Positions 32,583 through 34,553 of a stretch of DNA of 34,553 nucleotides are shown piece by piece. The notes beneath the pieces are model-generated. The model made no database searches. It had not been told where the DNA came from and saw nothing but the letters and a program-made list of their open reading frames with translations. The stretch spans positions 1 to 34,553 of the forward strand of contig CALURG010000086.1 in the NCBI GenBank assembly GCA_944323115.1. Reading direction: 5' to 3'. A program made the translations under genes and the position numbers. Every line of letters begins with the position of its first letter. Within the stretch, counting starts at the first letter, position 1. The stretch is from Candidatus Gastranaerophilales bacterium (lineage in GTDB: Bacteria > Cyanobacteriota > Vampirovibrionia > Gastranaerophilales > Gastranaerophilaceae).

Positions 32583-32906
32583 TTGAACAATAAAAGATGG
32601 TATGACAAACACAAAGAAACAAAAATGGCATTGGGTCTTTTACAATCTTTGCATCCGACCATACAAAGCAAACTGTCAAATGATATTATCAATGTTGCAA
32701 GTGCAATAAAAACGGTGCACAGAGAAAATGATACAGCTCCGTTGAGTATCGGACTGGAAAGAGTGCTGGGATTGTATCAGACAAACAAAGGCCGCCGCTG
32801 GTATGACAAAAATCCCGACCTGTCCGTTGCAATAAAAACAATCTCAACATTGCCTGAAACAGACTACCTTAATATTATGGAAGGTATCTGTATGTCTTTG
32901 AAGTAG
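32583..32906 (+). CDS. Small protein with duplicated RWYDK motif
   Basis: I do not recognise this 107-residue protein. It contains two related stretches, NNKRWYDKHKETKMALGLLQ (2-21) and GRRWYDKNPDLSVAIKTIST (about 70-89), pointing to an internal duplication. It is mostly helical with no signal peptide or membrane segment. The start is TTG 32,583, seven bases after GGGAGGA; the earlier TTG 32,568 lies in front of that site. It lies only six bases before tcdA, with which it is surely co-transcribed. A DNA- or RNA-binding role is possible but not shown. Confidence 0.7.
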   Translation: MNNKRWYDKHKETKMALGLLQSLHPTIQSKLSNDIINVASAIKTVHRENDTAPLSIGLERVLGLYQTNKGRRWYDKNPDLSVAIKTISTLPETDYLNIMEGICMSLK

Positions 32907-32912
32907 GTTTTT

Positions 32913-33656
32913 ATGACTGATTTTTCACGTAATGAGTTAATTTGGGGCAGAGAAAACCAGCTAAAATTGAAAGACAAGCATGTTGTTGTTTTCGGACTAG
33001 GAGGTGTCGGAGGTTTTGCTCTTGAATCTTTGGCAAGAGCCGGTGTCGAAAATTTTACAATTGTTGATTTTGACAAGGTTTCATCTTCGAATATAAACCG
33101 TCAGATTGTTGCATTAAACTCAACAATAGGTGAAAAAAAGACAGAACTTTTTAAAAAACGTATTTTGGACATAAATCCCGAAATAAAAGTAAAAACTGTT
33201 GATGACTTTTACAGCGAGAATTTGAACGAAGTATGTTTTAGCCAAAAAGCGGATTATGTGGTTGATGCAATAGATACCATGCGTTCAAAAATAAACCTGC
33301 TTGTATATTGTTACGAAAATAAAATCCCCGTTATTACCTCAATGGGTGCCGGAAACCGCCTTGACCCTTCACAGTTGTACATTGCAGATATAAAAAATAT
33401 CGAGTGTAAAAATTGTGTTTTTACGAAAAATGTCTTGTATCAATTGAAAAAAAGAGGGATTGAACAAGGTATTACAGCAGTTTGCAGCAGAGAAAAACCG
33501 TATACAAGAGAAAAAATATCAGTTAGTGAAAATATAACAACAAGAAACGGTGAAAATTTTGAATTTAAAAAAATTATACCCGGCTCAACCCCTTTTGTAC
33601 CGGCAGTTGCAGGGTATTATATGGGCTGGTATGTGCTGAAATATTTTTTGGATTAA
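32913..33656 (+). CDS. tcdA: tRNA threonylcarbamoyladenosine dehydratase
   Basis: The 247-residue E1-like protein has SRNELIWGRE (5-14), the nucleotide loop GLGGVGG (28-34), D52 (VDFDKVSSSNINRQ, with R63), and SMGAGNRLDPS (about 148-158). This is the HesA/MoeB/ThiF family member TcdA/YgdL. It uses ATP to close threonylcarbamoyladenosine in tRNA to the cyclic form, helping codon reading. The C-terminal CSREKPYTREKI and VPAVAGYYMGWYVLK fit TcdA. A weak ribosome site precedes ATG 32,913. Confidence 0.88.
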   Translation: MTDFSRNELIWGRENQLKLKDKHVVVFGLGGVGGFALESLARAGVENFTIVDFDKVSSSNINRQIVALNSTIGEKKTELFKKRILDINPEIKVKTVDDFYSENLNEVCFSQKADYVVDAIDTMRSKINLLVYCYENKIPVITSMGAGNRLDPSQLYIADIKNIECKNCVFTKNVLYQLKKRGIEQGITAVCSREKPYTREKISVSENITTRNGENFEFKKIIPGSTPFVPAVAGYYMGWYVLKYFLD

Positions 33657-33746
33657 AAAACAAGTGTAAAAAAAACAAAACAAATAATAGAAAAATTAGC
33701 TTTTGCATGATACAAATGAATAATAATATTTTTCGGAGTAAAAAAG

Positions 33747-34028
33747 ATGATAACCATAAAAGATGTTGAACACGTTGCAAAACTGGCAAGGCTGGAACTT
33801 ACGGAAGAAGAGAAGGTCAAATTTTCCAAACAGCTTGGCGATATATTAAAATACGTGGAACAGATGAACAAAGTTGATACAACAGACGTTGAGCCTATGA
33901 GCCACGCAATTCCTGTCGTAAACGTAATGAGAGAGGATGTTGTAGTTTCGGAACATACAAAAGAAGAACTTATGGCAAACGCACCATTCAAAGAAGTTGG
34001 ATTTTTCAGGGTTCCGAAAATCAAGTAA
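33747..34028 (+). CDS. gatC: Glutamyl-tRNA(Gln)/aspartyl amidotransferase subunit C
   Basis: The 93-residue protein has the GatC signature: DVEHVAKLARLELTEEEK (6-23), FSKQLGDILKYVEQMNKVDT (26-45), then PMSHAIPVVNVMREDVV and APFKEVGFFRVPKI. It stabilises GatA-GatB, the complex that converts misacylated Glu-tRNA(Gln) or Asp-tRNA(Asn). gatA and gatB are not in the window, so they lie elsewhere. CGGAG precedes the ATG; a terminator follows directly. Confidence 0.95.
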   Translation: MITIKDVEHVAKLARLELTEEEKVKFSKQLGDILKYVEQMNKVDTTDVEPMSHAIPVVNVMREDVVVSEHTKEELMANAPFKEVGFFRVPKIK

Positions 34029-34034
34029 GACTTC

Positions 34035-34067
34035 AAAAAGCTTAGAGGAACACCCTCTAAGCTTTTT
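34035..34067 (+). terminator. Terminator after gatC
   Basis: AAAAAGCTTAGAGG pairs perfectly with CCTCTAAGCTTTTT around AACAC, ending in five T residues. It separates gatC from pyrG. Confidence 0.85.
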
Positions 34068-34110
34068 AACTTTAATACAAGATTATTTAAAAAATCCGGA
34101 AAACCGGTAA

Positions 34111-34553
<443 letters not shown>

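Overview
This is an AT-rich bacterial window with two halves: a siphovirus-type prophage segment (about 1-15,180) and ordinary chromosomal housekeeping genes (about 15,700-34,553). My best guess for the host is an uncultured gut lineage of the Candidatus Gastranaerophilales/Melainabacteria (non-photosynthetic cyanobacterial sister) type. The basis is base composition, an orphan receiver-LuxR regulator of cyanobacterial style, separate secD and secF, a B12-dependent ribonucleotide reductase, and phage fibre/DUF4376 proteins of a kind common in gut prophages. No rRNA, tRNA or marker gene in the window proves this. 

Prophage half. Tandem terminators (57-126) are followed by a head and tail-tube block: scaffold (214), HK97-fold major capsid (891), head-tail connector, head closure, minor tail/capsid protein and tail-tube protein (ending 3881). 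A gene-free island of about 1.4 kb packed with hairpins and direct and inverted repeats follows (3882-5257). Then come a membrane-anchored metallophosphoesterase (5258), a decayed membrane ORF on the minus strand, a DUF6973-like protein (6636), the small and large terminase (7579-9262), an NlpC/P60-like tail protein, a J-like tail-tip protein, a fibre, a DUF4376 protein, three small membrane or lysis proteins and a GH108 endolysin (15,118). The order is abnormal: terminase lies downstream of the capsid and tail-tube genes, and portal, tape-measure, integrase and repressor genes are absent. This looks like a rearranged or partly deleted prophage, or two remnants joined at the repeat island. 

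Housekeeping half. nrdJ; a convergent glycine-rich anchored protein; an operon of parvulin, Xaa-Pro peptidase and SpoU methyltransferase; a minus-strand secD-secF-XRE/zinc-ribbon operon; an orphan response regulator and a pentapeptide-repeat protein on the plus strand; a minus-strand M20 peptidase; a minus-strand TPM / degenerate nucleotidyltransferase / LemA operon; a formyltransferase overlapping an endonuclease IV gene; rmuC on the minus strand; then a small duplicated-motif protein, tcdA, gatC and the 5' end of pyrG. 

The most unusual material is a family of structured intergenic elements. Pieces recur at 1.87-2.05, 3.95-5.09 and 21.35-21.59 kb, with shared sequence blocks and, at two sites, the same hairpin plan built from different bases. 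These elements, the DUF6973-like phage protein and the scrambled prophage order deserve the closest look.
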